Source of the DNA: Hyphomicrobiales bacterium
GTDB lineage: Bacteria > Pseudomonadota > Alphaproteobacteria > Rhizobiales > Rhizobiaceae
Length of the DNA: 64,000 nucleotides
Reading direction: 5' to 3'
NCBI GenBank assembly: GCA_900469615.1
Contig: UBYA01000014.1
Location: 333,313 to 397,312, forward strand
The position numbers and the translations under genes were made by a program. The notes beneath the pieces are model-generated. The model had not been told where the DNA came from. It saw only the letters and a program-made list of their open reading frames with translations, and made no database searches. Of this stretch, positions 35,881 through 46,153 are shown piece by piece (position 1 is the stretch's first letter; every line of letters begins with the position of its first letter).

Positions 35881-37056
35881 TCAGCCCGCCTCCCCCAGTT
35901 CCTGCTCGACCAGGGTCGTCCAGAAGGCCACGCCCGAGGCAATCGCATCGTCGTTGAAGTCATAGGCCGTGTTGTGGTGCAGGGCGCCGTCGACGGCCGG
36001 CCCGTTGCCGAGCCAGACGTAACAGCCCGGAGCCTTCTGGCCAAAAAACGCGAAATCGTCGCCTGCGGTCGATGGCGGAAAGCGGGTCTGCACGTTCTCG
36101 CCAAAGACCGTAGCCGCAGCTTTCAGCGCCCGGGCCGTGGCATCGGCGTCGTTGACCACAGGCGGAATGCGGCGTTCGAACCGGTAGTCGACCGCAATGC
36201 CGAACATGGCGGCCGTGCCATGCGCCAGCCGCCCGATCTCTTCTTCCAGCTGATCGCGGACCCTGGGCGTATAGGCGCGCGCAGTGCCGCCGATGTCGAC
36301 CGTGTCGGGAATGACGTTCAGCGCCTCGGGATCGCCCGCCCGCAGCGAGCAGGCGCTGACGACGGCCGGCTGCAACGGATCGACCACGCGCCCGACGATG
36401 GTCTGCAGCGAAGACAGGAAAGTCGCTGCCGCCGTAATCGGGTCCTTGCCGAGATGCGGCTTGGCGCCGTGGGTTCCCGTGCCACGGAAAGTAATGCGCC
36501 AGCTATCCGACGAGGCAAGCTGCGGCCCTTCGACGACAGCCATCTCATCGACCGCGAGACCGGGCATATTGTGCAGCCCGTACACGGCATCGCAGGGAAA
36601 CAGGTCGAAAAGGCCCTCTTCCACCATGCGCTGCGCGCCGCCGCGGCCTTCCTCGGCGGGCTGGAAAATGAAATGCACCGTGCCGGAAAAGCCGCGCTTG
36701 GCGGCCAGGTGCCGCGCCGCGCCGATCAGCATGGTCGTGTGACCGTCGTGACCGCAGGCGTGCATCTTGCCCGGAATGGTGGATTTGTAGGGCCGATTGG
36801 CTTTTTCCGGCATGGCAAGCGCATCCATATCGGCGCGCAGGCCGATGCGGCGCGTGCCGTTGCCGACCTGCAGCGTACCGACCACGCCGGTCTTGCCGAG
36901 GCCGCGATGCACCGTCAGCCCGGCCTCCTCCAGCAGGGTTGCGACGATGCCGCTGGTGCGCTCCTCCTCGAAGCCGAGTTCGGGATAGGCATGGAGGTTG
37001 TGACGAAGCGATGTGAGGAAAGGGAGATCCTGGGCGATCTCGTCAGGCAAAGACAT
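35881..37056 (-). CDS. M20D amidohydrolase (hippurate hydrolase/aminoacylase type)
   Basis: Metal-dependent amidohydrolase of 391 residues. Motifs are GLRADMDALAM, MHACGHDGHTTML and FIFQPAEEGRGGAQRM, the usual M20D set. The Met chosen (MSLPDEIAQDLPF) has GGAATAT upstream; 17 more codons are open before it but lack similarity. Members hydrolyse N-acyl amino acids, indole conjugates or related amides. It ends 81 bases from the iron transporter operon, read in the same direction. Confidence 0.92.
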   Translation of the reverse strand: MSLPDEIAQDLPFLTSLRHNLHAYPELGFEEERTSGIVATLLEEAGLTVHRGLGKTGVVGTLQVGNGTRRIGLRADMDALAMPEKANRPYKSTIPGKMHACGHDGHTTMLIGAARHLAAKRGFSGTVHFIFQPAEEGRGGAQRMVEEGLFDLFPCDAVYGLHNMPGLAVDEMAVVEGPQLASSDSWRITFRGTGTHGAKPHLGKDPITAAATFLSSLQTIVGRVVDPLQPAVVSACSLRAGDPEALNVIPDTVDIGGTARAYTPRVRDQLEEEIGRLAHGTAAMFGIAVDYRFERRIPPVVNDADATARALKAAATVFGENVQTRFPPSTAGDDFAFFGQKAPGCYVWLGNGPAVDGALHHNTAYDFNDDAIASGVAFWTTLVEQELGEAG

Positions 37057-37136
37057 GGATATTCCTTCGGCGTGGGGCACGATAACGGCTCGCCCTATCT
37101 TGCGCAAAGCAACGCCGGCTTCAACTCAAATGACGC

Positions 37137-38194
<1,058 letters not shown>

Positions 38195-38198
<4 letters not shown>

Positions 38199-39868
38199 TG
38201 TCCGGCCGTTCGCTTGGATTGCACATAAAGGAGAAGGGTGAGCGGCAACGACAGCACGACCATCATGAAGGCGTAGGGCGCAGCCGAAACATAATCGATC
38301 TCGCTGGTCAGCGACCAGAATTTCGTCGCCAGCGTTTCCGTGCCGTTGGGAGAGAGCATCAGCGTTGCCGTCAGCTCGTTGGTGATGCCGAGCGCGACGA
38401 GCGCCACGCTGGCGGCAAAGCCGGGGGCGGCAAGGCGCATGGTGATCTGCCGAACGGCCTGTGCCGGGGTGCGCCCGAGCGCCATGGCGGCGCGTTCGAG
38501 CTCGACGGGCGCCTGCGCGATGCTGGCACGCAGGCCGACCATGGCGCGCGGCAGGAAGAGCAGGACATAGGCGAGCAGCAGCGTGGCGAAGGTCTGGTAG
38601 AGCGGCAGGATCAGCCGGACGGTGATCGACACCAGCGCCAGCGCGACGACTACGCCCGGCAGCGAGCCGACATAGTAATGGCAGGCCTCGAGAACGCGCT
38701 GCAGCCGGCCCGGAGCGCGCACCGACAGCCAGGCCATGGGCGCCGCGGCAATGGTGGTGAGCAGACCGCCGGCTATCGCGAGAACGATGGTCTGCAGCAG
38801 GGCGTAACCGACCGTATCGATCCGCCAGATGCCCGCGCCGCCGAGATAAAGCCAGCGTGCGAGCGTTACGAAGGGAATGCCGAGCGTCAGCACCGCCGTC
38901 ACCACAGGCAACGCGATGGCGGGAGCAACGAACCAGCCGAGACGACGGCGGGAGGTCGGGCGGGCGGCTCCCGAACCGATGCGGGCATAGCGCTCGTTGC
39001 CACGCACCAGCACCTCTATTCCCAATAGCAGCAGGCAACAGAAAACGAGAACGCCGCCGAGCATATTGGCGGCGGGGCTGTTATAGGCCGATTGGAACTG
39101 GTCGACGATCGCGGTCGAGAAGGTGTCGAAGCGGATCATCACGTAGAGACCGTACTCCGCCAGGAGATGCAGGCCGATCAGCAGCGATCCCCCACAGATG
39201 GCAAGGCGAAGCTGCGGCAGGATCGCACGGAAGAAGACGCGCCAGGGGCCAAGCCCGAGCGAGGCGGCGGCATCCTCGATCGCGGGGTCCAGCCGGCGCA
39301 AGGTCGCGGCGACCGGCAGGTAGAGAAAGGGAAAATAGGCAAGCACCGACACCAGCACGCCGCTCCACAGCCCGCGCATGCTCGGCACGAGGCTGACCCA
39401 GGCGTAGCTGTGCACGAAAGCAGGCACCGCAAGCGGCGCAACGGCCAGCCAGGACCAGATGCGCGCGCCGGGGATATCGGTGCGCTCCGTCAGCCAGGCG
39501 AGCGTCACCGCAAGAAGGATGGAAAGCGGGATGGTGCAGACTTCGAGCAGGACGGTATTGACGAGCAGTTCGCCGACACGGTTGCGGAAGATCAGCGCGA
39601 TCACCTCGGTCCAGCCCGTATCGATCGTGACCCAGACGATGAAGCCGAGCGGCACCAGGCTCAAAAGCGCGACGACGGAAGCAAGGGCAACGACGGAGGC
39701 ATGCCGAACGCGGCTGCGCGGAGCAGCCGTCAACCGGGGCATTCGCACGGCGGCAGGCTCGCCGGCATATGTGTTCTTCTGCAGCAAATCCGAGCTGCCT
39801 TTCACGCCCTGAAACAGGAAGGCAACCGCCGCTTGCGGCGATTGCCGGTCGATCGGCCCCAAGGCCAT
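38195..39868 (-). CDS. fbpB: Ferric iron ABC transporter permease (FbpB type)
   Basis: Double-size permease of up to 557 residues with about 12 membrane spans and two BPD_transp_1 domains, each with an EAA loop (DAAASLGLGPWRVFFRAILP and RAAMALGRTPAQAVRQITM). This fused layout is characteristic of FbpB/SfuB. The first 42 residues are uncertain; a Met at PRLTAAPRSR is an alternative start (39742). Confidence 0.92.
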
Positions 39869-39956
39869 TCCTATGCCCCTAGCAGGGCATGCGACAGTGA
39901 CGCAAGAGCAAAGCCCGCGGCAGCGCTCGAAACGCGCCGCGGCACCGGCTTTCGCC

Positions 39957-40973
39957 TTAGATCAGCCCGGCCTCGGTCATCAGATCGGTGACTTTCTTGC
40001 TGTTCAGCTTCGATGGCTCGACCTTCGGCGCCTGAAGGTCGTTCAGCGGCACCAGCTTCGGATTGGAAGCTTCTCCGTTGCCGACGGCATATTCGAAGGA
40101 GTCGCCGTCGCGCAGAACGGCCTGGCCGCCCTTGCCGGTGATCCACTTCAGGAACGCCTGGGCTTCCTTCTGGTGCTGGCTGGAGGCAAGGATGCCGCCG
40201 CCGGAGATGCTGACGAAAGCGCCCGGGTCCTGGTTCTTGAAGTAATGCAGGGCGACGTTCTTGCTGTTTTCAGCCGTCTTCGCCTGATCGCCGAACCAGT
40301 AGTAGTGATAGATCACCGCGCCTTCGATCTCGCCGGCATTGACCGCCTTCATGGCAACGCTGTTGCCCTTGTAGAAGCTGGCGTTTTCCTTCATCGCCTT
40401 CAGCCAGGCGCGGGTCGCGTCCTCGCCCTTCAGCTCCAGAAGCGCGCTGACGATCGCCTGGAAATCGGCGCCGGCCGGGGCGCCGCCCCAGCGGCCTTTC
40501 CACTTGGGATCGGCCAGATCCAGCAGCGACTTCGGCAGGTCGGCTTCCTTCAGCTTGGTCTTGTCATAGGCGAAAACCGTGGAGCGGGCGGCAACGCCGA
40601 TCCAGTTGCCATCGGCGGCCTTGAAGGTTTCCGGCACCTGGGCCAGCGTATCGGCATCGACCGGGGCAAAAAGCTTGTTGGCGTCGACCAGCGTCATGCC
40701 AGGCGAGTTTTCCGTCAGGTAGACATCCGCGGGGGAGGCTGCGCCTTCCTGAATGATCTGGTTGGCGAACTGCATGTCGCTGCCGTTGCGGATCGTGACC
40801 TTGATGCCGGTTTCCTTGGTGAAGCCATCCGCCCAGGCCTGCGTCAGCGCTTCGTGCTGGGCGTTATAGACGACGATGCCCTCGGAGTCGGCGGCGTTCG
40901 CCATCATCGGAGCAACGGCGAGACCTGCGGCAAGCGCGAGCGCACTAGTGAGATGAGAAAAGGAAAAAGTCAT
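39957..40973 (-). CDS. fbpA: Ferric iron ABC transporter substrate-binding protein (FbpA type)
   Basis: Periplasmic iron-binding protein, 338 residues. The signal peptide runs MTFSFSHLTSALALAAGLAV with cleavage probably after ANA. The motif VIYHYYWFGD holds the adjacent tyrosines that bind ferric iron in FbpA. The upstream open frame (29 codons) has no signal peptide, so I chose this Met. The ribosome site GAGGGA contains GAGGG, complementary to the AbcR-like loop. No iron-box palindrome (TGA-N9-TCA) was found upstream. Confidence 0.93.
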   Translation of the reverse strand: MTFSFSHLTSALALAAGLAVAPMMANAADSEGIVVYNAQHEALTQAWADGFTKETGIKVTIRNGSDMQFANQIIQEGAASPADVYLTENSPGMTLVDANKLFAPVDADTLAQVPETFKAADGNWIGVAARSTVFAYDKTKLKEADLPKSLLDLADPKWKGRWGGAPAGADFQAIVSALLELKGEDATRAWLKAMKENASFYKGNSVAMKAVNAGEIEGAVIYHYYWFGDQAKTAENSKNVALHYFKNQDPGAFVSISGGGILASSQHQKEAQAFLKWITGKGGQAVLRDGDSFEYAVGNGEASNPKLVPLNDLQAPKVEPSKLNSKKVTDLMTEAGLI

Positions 40974-41091
40974 AAATTCCCTCGCTTTGAAGTCGCCGCC
41001 AACGGCAGCAATGCGATAGCCTATATTTTTCCTGAGCGGCGTTTTCAAGTTTACAGTCACACCCCTCTATCACAAAAGCTTGAGAAAAGAG

Positions 41092-41976
41092 TCAAGATTT
41101 CGCCGCCGTCTCCGCAGCAAGGTCGAGCCACGCACGGCCGGCATGGGAGAGATAGCCGCCGCGCCGCCAGATCCATGCCATGTGCCACTCCATTCCGGGC
41201 TCGATCACGAGGGCATGGCCGATGCCGGGCCTGCGGCGCTGTTCCGCGATCAGCCGCGGCAGGAAGCCGACGCCGAGGCCGGCGGCAACCAGTTCGACGA
41301 TGAAATTGATCTGGCTCGACCGGGCGGCGATGTCGGGCGCGAAGCCTGCCGTGCGGCAGGCATCGAGAATGATGCCGTTGAGCGCGAAGCCGGTTTCGAA
41401 CAGAAGGAATGGATTGCCCTTCAACGCCGCCAGCGGCACGGCCCGGCTGCCGGCGAGCGGATGCGCCGACGGCAGAAGGACGTGCATGGGTTCGCAACGC
41501 ACGCTTTGCCACTCGAAAGCATCGAGCGTCGGAAGGAGCGAGGCGCCGAGATCGACCTCGTCGGCGAGAACCATTTCCTCCAGCCGTTTCGCGCCCTGTT
41601 CCACCAGCCTGATCTCGATGCCGGGATACCGGTTGCGAAAGACGGCAAATACCGGTGCGAACAGCGCGTCGTTGCCGATCGGCGGCAGGCCGAGACGCAG
41701 CGTGCCGCGTGCCAGACCCCGCAATTCCGCCAGTTCGGCGAGCAGATCGTCACGTCCGGCAAGGATCGCCACCGCCCGGCGATAGACCACTTCGCCGGCA
41801 TCGGTCAGCGTCGTGCGATGGCCGATGCGGTTGAGCAGCGGCAGGCCGAGCTCGTCTTCGAGCTGCCGCACCGCCTTGCTCACGGCGGATTGCGTTGCAA
41901 ACACCACCTTGGCGGCTTCGGAAAAGCCGCCCTGGCGCACCACCTCGACAAAGGCTCTCAGCGTTCGAAACTCCAT
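41092..41976 (-). CDS. LysR family regulator, probable lrgAB activator
   Basis: LysR-type regulator of 294 residues. The N-terminal helix-turn-helix reads FSEAAKVVFATQSAVSKAV; the C-terminal effector domain ends in the usual FLPRLIAEQ region. It is divergent from lrgA, an arrangement seen with CidR-type regulators, so control of lrgAB is likely. It also lies directly upstream of fbpA on the same strand. The effector is unknown. Confidence 0.92.
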   Translation of the reverse strand: MEFRTLRAFVEVVRQGGFSEAAKVVFATQSAVSKAVRQLEDELGLPLLNRIGHRTTLTDAGEVVYRRAVAILAGRDDLLAELAELRGLARGTLRLGLPPIGNDALFAPVFAVFRNRYPGIEIRLVEQGAKRLEEMVLADEVDLGASLLPTLDAFEWQSVRCEPMHVLLPSAHPLAGSRAVPLAALKGNPFLLFETGFALNGIILDACRTAGFAPDIAARSSQINFIVELVAAGLGVGFLPRLIAEQRRRPGIGHALVIEPGMEWHMAWIWRRGGYLSHAGRAWLDLAAETAAKS

Positions 41977-41980
41977 GTCT

Positions 41981-42009
41981 ATTCCATACAGGACTAAATT
42001 CTATGAAAT
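41981..42009. promoter_or_regulatory. Inverted repeat between the LysR gene and lrgA
   Basis: ATTCCATA (41981-41988) and TATGAAAT (42002-42009) are complementary in seven of eight positions, separated by 13 bases, near the LysR start codon and 67 bases before lrgA. A LysR recognition site is plausible; the match is not strong. Confidence 0.35.
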
Positions 42010-42075
42010 CAATTCGTTTTGTTCATAACCGGAAAAGACCTATCTTCCGGGCATCCAATTTTCCCGAGTTTTTCC

Positions 42076-42483
42076 ATGTCCGTCGACCTGAAGAATCATT
42101 CGAAACTGAACCGCCTGGCCCAGATCCTGCTGCTGCTGGCCTTCTGGCAGGCGGGCGAGGCCATCGTGCGCCTCGCGCATCTGCCGATACCCGGCGCCAT
42201 TGCCGGCATGCTCTTGGTGCTGGCGCTGTTTGCCAGCGGCAAGGTCAGCATGACGAGCATGAAGCGCGGCGCGGAGTGGTTTCTCGCCGAGATGCTGCTG
42301 TTCTTCGTGCCGGCGGTGCTTGCCCTGCTCGATCACGGCGAATTCATCGGCATCGTCGGGCTGAAGGTGCTTGCGGTCATCTTCGCCGGCACCATCATCG
42401 TCATGGGCGTTACCGCTATGGCCATCGACATCGGCTTTCGCCTGATGATGCACCCAGGAGCATCCCGCCATGTCCACCATTGA
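42076..42483 (+). CDS. lrgA: CidA/LrgA family holin-like protein
   Basis: Small membrane protein of 135 residues with four membrane spans, resembling CidA/LrgA, which influence murein hydrolase activity and overflow of pyruvate. The PIPGAIAGMLLVLALF segment is the family core. I start at MSVDLKNHSK. It overlaps lrgB by 14 bases. Confidence 0.92.
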   Translation: MSVDLKNHSKLNRLAQILLLLAFWQAGEAIVRLAHLPIPGAIAGMLLVLALFASGKVSMTSMKRGAEWFLAEMLLFFVPAVLALLDHGEFIGIVGLKVLAVIFAGTIIVMGVTAMAIDIGFRLMMHPGASRHVHH

Positions 42484-43174
42484 AAGCGCAGCGGCCGGGC
42501 TGTTCTGGCCGCTGGCGACGATCGGCCTTTATTATCTTTCCAAGGCGCTCTACCGGCGCTGGCCCTCGATCTGGCTGTCACCGCTGGTGGCGGCACCCGC
42601 AGTCCTGATCGCCGTCGCGCTCCTGCTGCATGCCAGCTACCAGGACTACATGCATGACAGCCGCTGGCTGCTTGCCCTGCTCGGACCGGCGACCGTCGCC
42701 TTTGCCGTGCCGATCTACGAGCAACGCGCGCTGATCAGGCGCTATTGGCCGATCCTTCTGTTCGGGGTGACGGTCGGCAGCACGACGGCCATGGTTTCGG
42801 CCTGGGGGCTGGCGAGCCTGCTCGGCCTCGACGAAAGCCTGCGGCTCAGCCTGATGCCGCGTTCGATCAGCACGCCTTTCGCCATGGTGGTTTCGGGCGA
42901 TATCGGCGGCGTGCCCAACCTGACCGCCGTCTTCGTCGTCATCACCGGCCTGTTCGGCGCCGTCGCCGGGCAAGCGCTGCTGCGGCTGCTGCCGCTGCAA
43001 TCGGGCATGGCGCGCGGCGCCCTTTACGGCATGGGCGCGCATGGCATCGGCGTCGCCAAGGCGCATGAGATCGGCCGGGAAGAAGGATCGATCGCCGGCC
43101 TCGTCATGGTGCTGGTGGGATTGACGAATGTTCTGGCAGCACCGCTGATCGCCTGGCTCATGCATTCCGCATGA
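42470..43174 (+). CDS. lrgB: LrgB family membrane protein
   Basis: Partner of LrgA, 234 residues with about seven membrane spans. The family signature is clear: PRSISTPFAMVVSGDIGGVP followed by GAHGIGVAKAHEIG. Recent work in other bacteria links LrgAB to pyruvate transport; which role applies here is not visible. A strong bidirectional terminator follows. Confidence 0.93.
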   Translation: MSTIESAAAGLFWPLATIGLYYLSKALYRRWPSIWLSPLVAAPAVLIAVALLLHASYQDYMHDSRWLLALLGPATVAFAVPIYEQRALIRRYWPILLFGVTVGSTTAMVSAWGLASLLGLDESLRLSLMPRSISTPFAMVVSGDIGGVPNLTAVFVVITGLFGAVAGQALLRLLPLQSGMARGALYGMGAHGIGVAKAHEIGREEGSIAGLVMVLVGLTNVLAAPLIAWLMHSA

Positions 43175-43193
43175 ACGAAAAGCCGCATAAAAG

Positions 43194-43229
43194 AAAAAGG
43201 CCGCGGCACCTTCATGCCGCGGCCTTTTT
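43194..43229. terminator. Bidirectional terminator between lrgB and the MHS transporter
   Basis: A perfect 14-pair stem, AAAAAGGCCGCGGC against GCCGCGGCCTTTTT, with loop ACCTTCAT. The A-run on one side and T-run on the other let it work for both convergent genes. Confidence 0.92.
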
Positions 43230-43245
43230 CGTTCGAAGATACAGC

Positions 43246-44583
43246 TCAGTTGTCACGCGTCTCCAACGTCTTGCTGAAGAAGATGGCAACCAGCGTGCAG
43301 ACGACGCCCGACAGCAGATAGAGGCTGGTATAGACGAGGCCGAACTGGCTGGAGAGGGCGAGCGCCACGAACGGCGCAAAGCCGGCGCCGATCAGCCAGG
43401 ACAGATCCGACACGAGAGCCGAGCCGCTGTAGCGATAGTTCTGGGTGAAGCGCGAAGCGCTGGCACCGGCTGCCTGCCCGAAGGAGAGGCCGAGAAGCGT
43501 GAAACCGAGAACCACGTAGATATGACGGCCGGTCACGCCGCCATCGAGCAGCCAGGGCGCGATGAAGGCGAAGCACGCGAGCAGGACGGCACCGATGGCA
43601 AGCTGATTGCGCCGGCCGATCCGGTCGGCCAGCATCCCGGAACAGATGATGGCGAGAATGCCGCAGATCGCGCCGAGGAACTCCATCAGCAGGAACGAAC
43701 CGGGGCTCTGCTCGCTATAGAGCGTTACCCAGCCAAGCGGAAAGACCGTGACCAGATGGAAGGTCGCAAAGCTTGCCAGCGGCACGAAGGCGCCGATCAG
43801 GACATCGCGGCCGTGCACGCGCAGCAGCTCCGTCATTTTGACGGGCTCGAGCTCATGGCGCTCCAGCAGGGTACCGAATTCCTCGGTGGCGACCAGGCGC
43901 AGACGGGCAAAGAGGGCTACGACGTTGACCGCGAAGGCGCAGAAGAACGGATAACGCCAGCCCCAGTCCAGGAAGTCCGCCGTGTTGAGGCTCGTGACGA
44001 AATAGGCGAACAGGGCGCTTGCCAGCATGAAGCCGATCGGGGCGCCGAGCTGCGGGATCATCGCATACCAGCCGCGATGGTTGGTGGGTGCATTCAACGC
44101 CAGCAACGACGCCAGGCCGTCCCAGGCACCGCCGAGCGCAAGCCCCTGGCCGATGCGGAAGATCGCGAGCAGGATGATCGCGTAGACGCCGACTTCGGAG
44201 TAGCCGGGCAGGAAGCTCATCGACGCGGTAGAGCCGCCGAGCAGGAACAGCGCGATCGTCAGCTTGACGCCGCGCCCGTACCTGCGGTCGATCGCCATGA
44301 AGATGAACGAGCCGATCGGGCGGGCGATGAAGGCCAGCGAAAACACGAGAAAGGAAAGCAGCGTGCCATGCAGCGGGTCGGCGAAGGGGAAGATCAGCTT
44401 CGGGAAGACCAGGACCGACGCAATGGCATAGACGAAGAAGTCGAAGAATTCGGACGTGCGACCAATGATCACGCCGATGGCGATGTTACCGGGGGCGACG
44501 CTGCCGCCCGCATGCATGCTTCGGGCGTCGCTCTCGAGCGTTGAAGATGTAGGATTCAATGATTCATGCGTAACGCTGACCAT
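43246..44583 (-). CDS. MHS family major facilitator transporter
   Basis: Twelve-span transporter of 445 residues in the metabolite:H+ symporter branch (ShiA/ProP/CitA-like). Features are GRTSEFFDFFVYAIASVL, RPIGSFIFMAIDRRYGRG in the loop 2-3 region and GQGLALGGAWDG. The N-terminal 30 residues are polar. The substrate is probably an organic acid or osmolyte and cannot be fixed. A ten-base-arm inverted repeat lies 23 bases upstream of the start. Confidence 0.9.
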   Translation of the reverse strand: MVSVTHESLNPTSSTLESDARSMHAGGSVAPGNIAIGVIIGRTSEFFDFFVYAIASVLVFPKLIFPFADPLHGTLLSFLVFSLAFIARPIGSFIFMAIDRRYGRGVKLTIALFLLGGSTASMSFLPGYSEVGVYAIILLAIFRIGQGLALGGAWDGLASLLALNAPTNHRGWYAMIPQLGAPIGFMLASALFAYFVTSLNTADFLDWGWRYPFFCAFAVNVVALFARLRLVATEEFGTLLERHELEPVKMTELLRVHGRDVLIGAFVPLASFATFHLVTVFPLGWVTLYSEQSPGSFLLMEFLGAICGILAIICSGMLADRIGRRNQLAIGAVLLACFAFIAPWLLDGGVTGRHIYVVLGFTLLGLSFGQAAGASASRFTQNYRYSGSALVSDLSWLIGAGFAPFVALALSSQFGLVYTSLYLLSGVVCTLVAIFFSKTLETRDN

Positions 44584-44975
44584 GCGCGGGAGCCTCCCTC
44601 TCCGAGCACGAATTCCTCCACGAATTCGTGCATGATGAAAATGTCGATCAAACGTGCGAACATATCAAGTATCCAGCATGAAATAATTCGCAAATTAGCA
44701 ATTAAACCGGACTTTTCAGGCCGTGGCGCCACATTCCGGACCAAGCAGGAACTGTCACCCGTGGTCATTTGTTCCGATCCAGGTATATTGGCAGCGACGA
44801 AAGCGAATGGCCTGATGGAAAACCTTCTGGATTTCTCAGGGGTTTCCCGATACGTGGGACAGCATTCCATACCGCAATGCACCCGCCCTTGCTGCGGTGC
44901 GACGAAACACCTCATATCGTTCATGACCGCCGTCCTTTAGTCGCGGTACGGTCGAAACAAAAAGAGCTTTAAGAC
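44584..44975. other. Intergenic region between the MHS transporter and cyoA
   Basis: About 390 bases between divergent genes. It holds the inverted repeat at 44606-44631 and AT-richer DNA at 44660-44715 (TAATTCGCAAATTA) suited to promoters. A short open frame on either strand has no recognisable product. Confidence 0.6.
44606..44631. promoter_or_regulatory. Strong inverted repeat in the leader of the MHS transporter
   Basis: GCACGAATTC (44606-44615) and GAATTCGTGC (44622-44631) are exact complements separated by six bases. The hairpin precedes the ribosome site GGGAGGC of the minus-strand transporter gene. It could be an operator or a translation-control hairpin. Confidence 0.55.
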
Positions 44976-46106
44976 GTGCCAAGACTATCGAAGATTTTCA
45001 GCCGTTTATCCGTCATCCCCCTGTTTCTGCTGCTGTCGGGCTGCGATCTGGTGGTGATGGCTCCCTCCGGCGATATCGCCATGCAGCAGCGGGACCTCAT
45101 TATCGTCTCGGTCGTGCTGATGCTGATCATCATCATCCCGGTGATCTTCCTGACGCTATTCTTCGCCTGGAGATACCGCCAGTCGAACAAAGAGGCGACC
45201 TACGAGCCGGATTGGCATCATTCGACGCGTCTGGAGCTGGTCATCTGGTCCGCTCCGCTCGCCATCATCATCGCGCTCGGCGCGGTGACCTGGATCAGCA
45301 CCCATCAACTCGATCCATACCGGCCGCTCGACCGCATCGCCGCCGACAAGCCGCTCAGCGCCGACGTGAAGCCGCTGACGGTGGAAGTGGTGGCGCTCGA
45401 CTGGAAATGGCTGTTCTTCTATCCGGAATACGGCATCGCCACCGTGAACGAAATGGCGGCTCCGGTCGACCGGCCGATCAACTTCAAGATCACGGCCTCC
45501 GCCGTCATGAACTCCTTCTTCATCCCGGCACTGGCCGGCCAGATCTATGCCATGCCCGGAATGGAGACGAAGCTGCACGCCGTCATCAACCATCCCGGCG
45601 AATTCCAGGGCATGTCCGCCAACTACAGCGGCGCCGGCTTCTCGAACATGCGCTTCAAATTCCATGGCCTCGCCCAGGCGGATTTCGACCAGTGGGTCCA
45701 GAAGGCCAAGAGCCAGGGCTCGGCACTCGGCCGCCAGGAATACATGGCGCTGGCCAAGCCGAGCGAACGGAACCCCGTGCAATATTTCAACGCCGTCGAC
45801 GACGGGCTCTACAACGCCATCCTCAACATGTGCGCCGACCCGAGCAAGATGTGCATGAGCGAAATGATGCATATCGACGCCAAGGGCGGCGGCGGCAAGG
45901 AGAGCCAGGAAAACCGCGAGCGGCTGATCTACGACAACCGCGACGGCGACTCGTCCGAAGCCACGCCCGTCAAGGTGGACGGCGCCGCCGCTCAGGCCGT
46001 GCAGCACGGCGACAACGCCATGCACGGCTCCATGCAAGGCATGGATATGGGCAACGGCTCTTCTTCCGATTCGTCGACCGGTTCGGCGCAGCATCAGGAT
46101 CATTGA
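44976..46106 (+). CDS. cyoA: Cytochrome bo3 ubiquinol oxidase subunit II
   Basis: Lipoprotein subunit of the heme-copper quinol oxidase, 376 residues. It begins at a GTG; the signal peptide ends in the lipobox LLSGC. Two membrane spans (about residues 40-60 and 85-105) precede a periplasmic cupredoxin domain (LDWKWLFFYPEYGIATVNE). The CuA ligands of cytochrome c oxidases are absent, as expected for a quinol oxidase. The C-terminus is extended and His/Met/Ser-rich (GSMQGMDMGNGSSSDSSTG), longer than in E. coli CyoA. Confidence 0.95.
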   Translation: MPRLSKIFSRLSVIPLFLLLSGCDLVVMAPSGDIAMQQRDLIIVSVVLMLIIIIPVIFLTLFFAWRYRQSNKEATYEPDWHHSTRLELVIWSAPLAIIIALGAVTWISTHQLDPYRPLDRIAADKPLSADVKPLTVEVVALDWKWLFFYPEYGIATVNEMAAPVDRPINFKITASAVMNSFFIPALAGQIYAMPGMETKLHAVINHPGEFQGMSANYSGAGFSNMRFKFHGLAQADFDQWVQKAKSQGSALGRQEYMALAKPSERNPVQYFNAVDDGLYNAILNMCADPSKMCMSEMMHIDAKGGGGKESQENRERLIYDNRDGDSSEATPVKVDGAAAQAVQHGDNAMHGSMQGMDMGNGSSSDSSTGSAQHQDH

Positions 46107-46153
46107 TCCGGTGCGCTCAATAACAAGACATTCATAAGGGACAGAGGCAATCC

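Noticed and set aside
41081..41094. Possible iron box TGA-N8-TCA upstream of fbpA
   Set aside because: The spacing is one base short of TGA-N9-TCA and the site lies at the end of the LysR gene, so it is not convincing.
44556..44924. A 122-codon minus-strand frame upstream of the MHS transporter
   Set aside because: No ribosome site, no domain and it overlaps the transporter start; treated as noncoding leader DNA.
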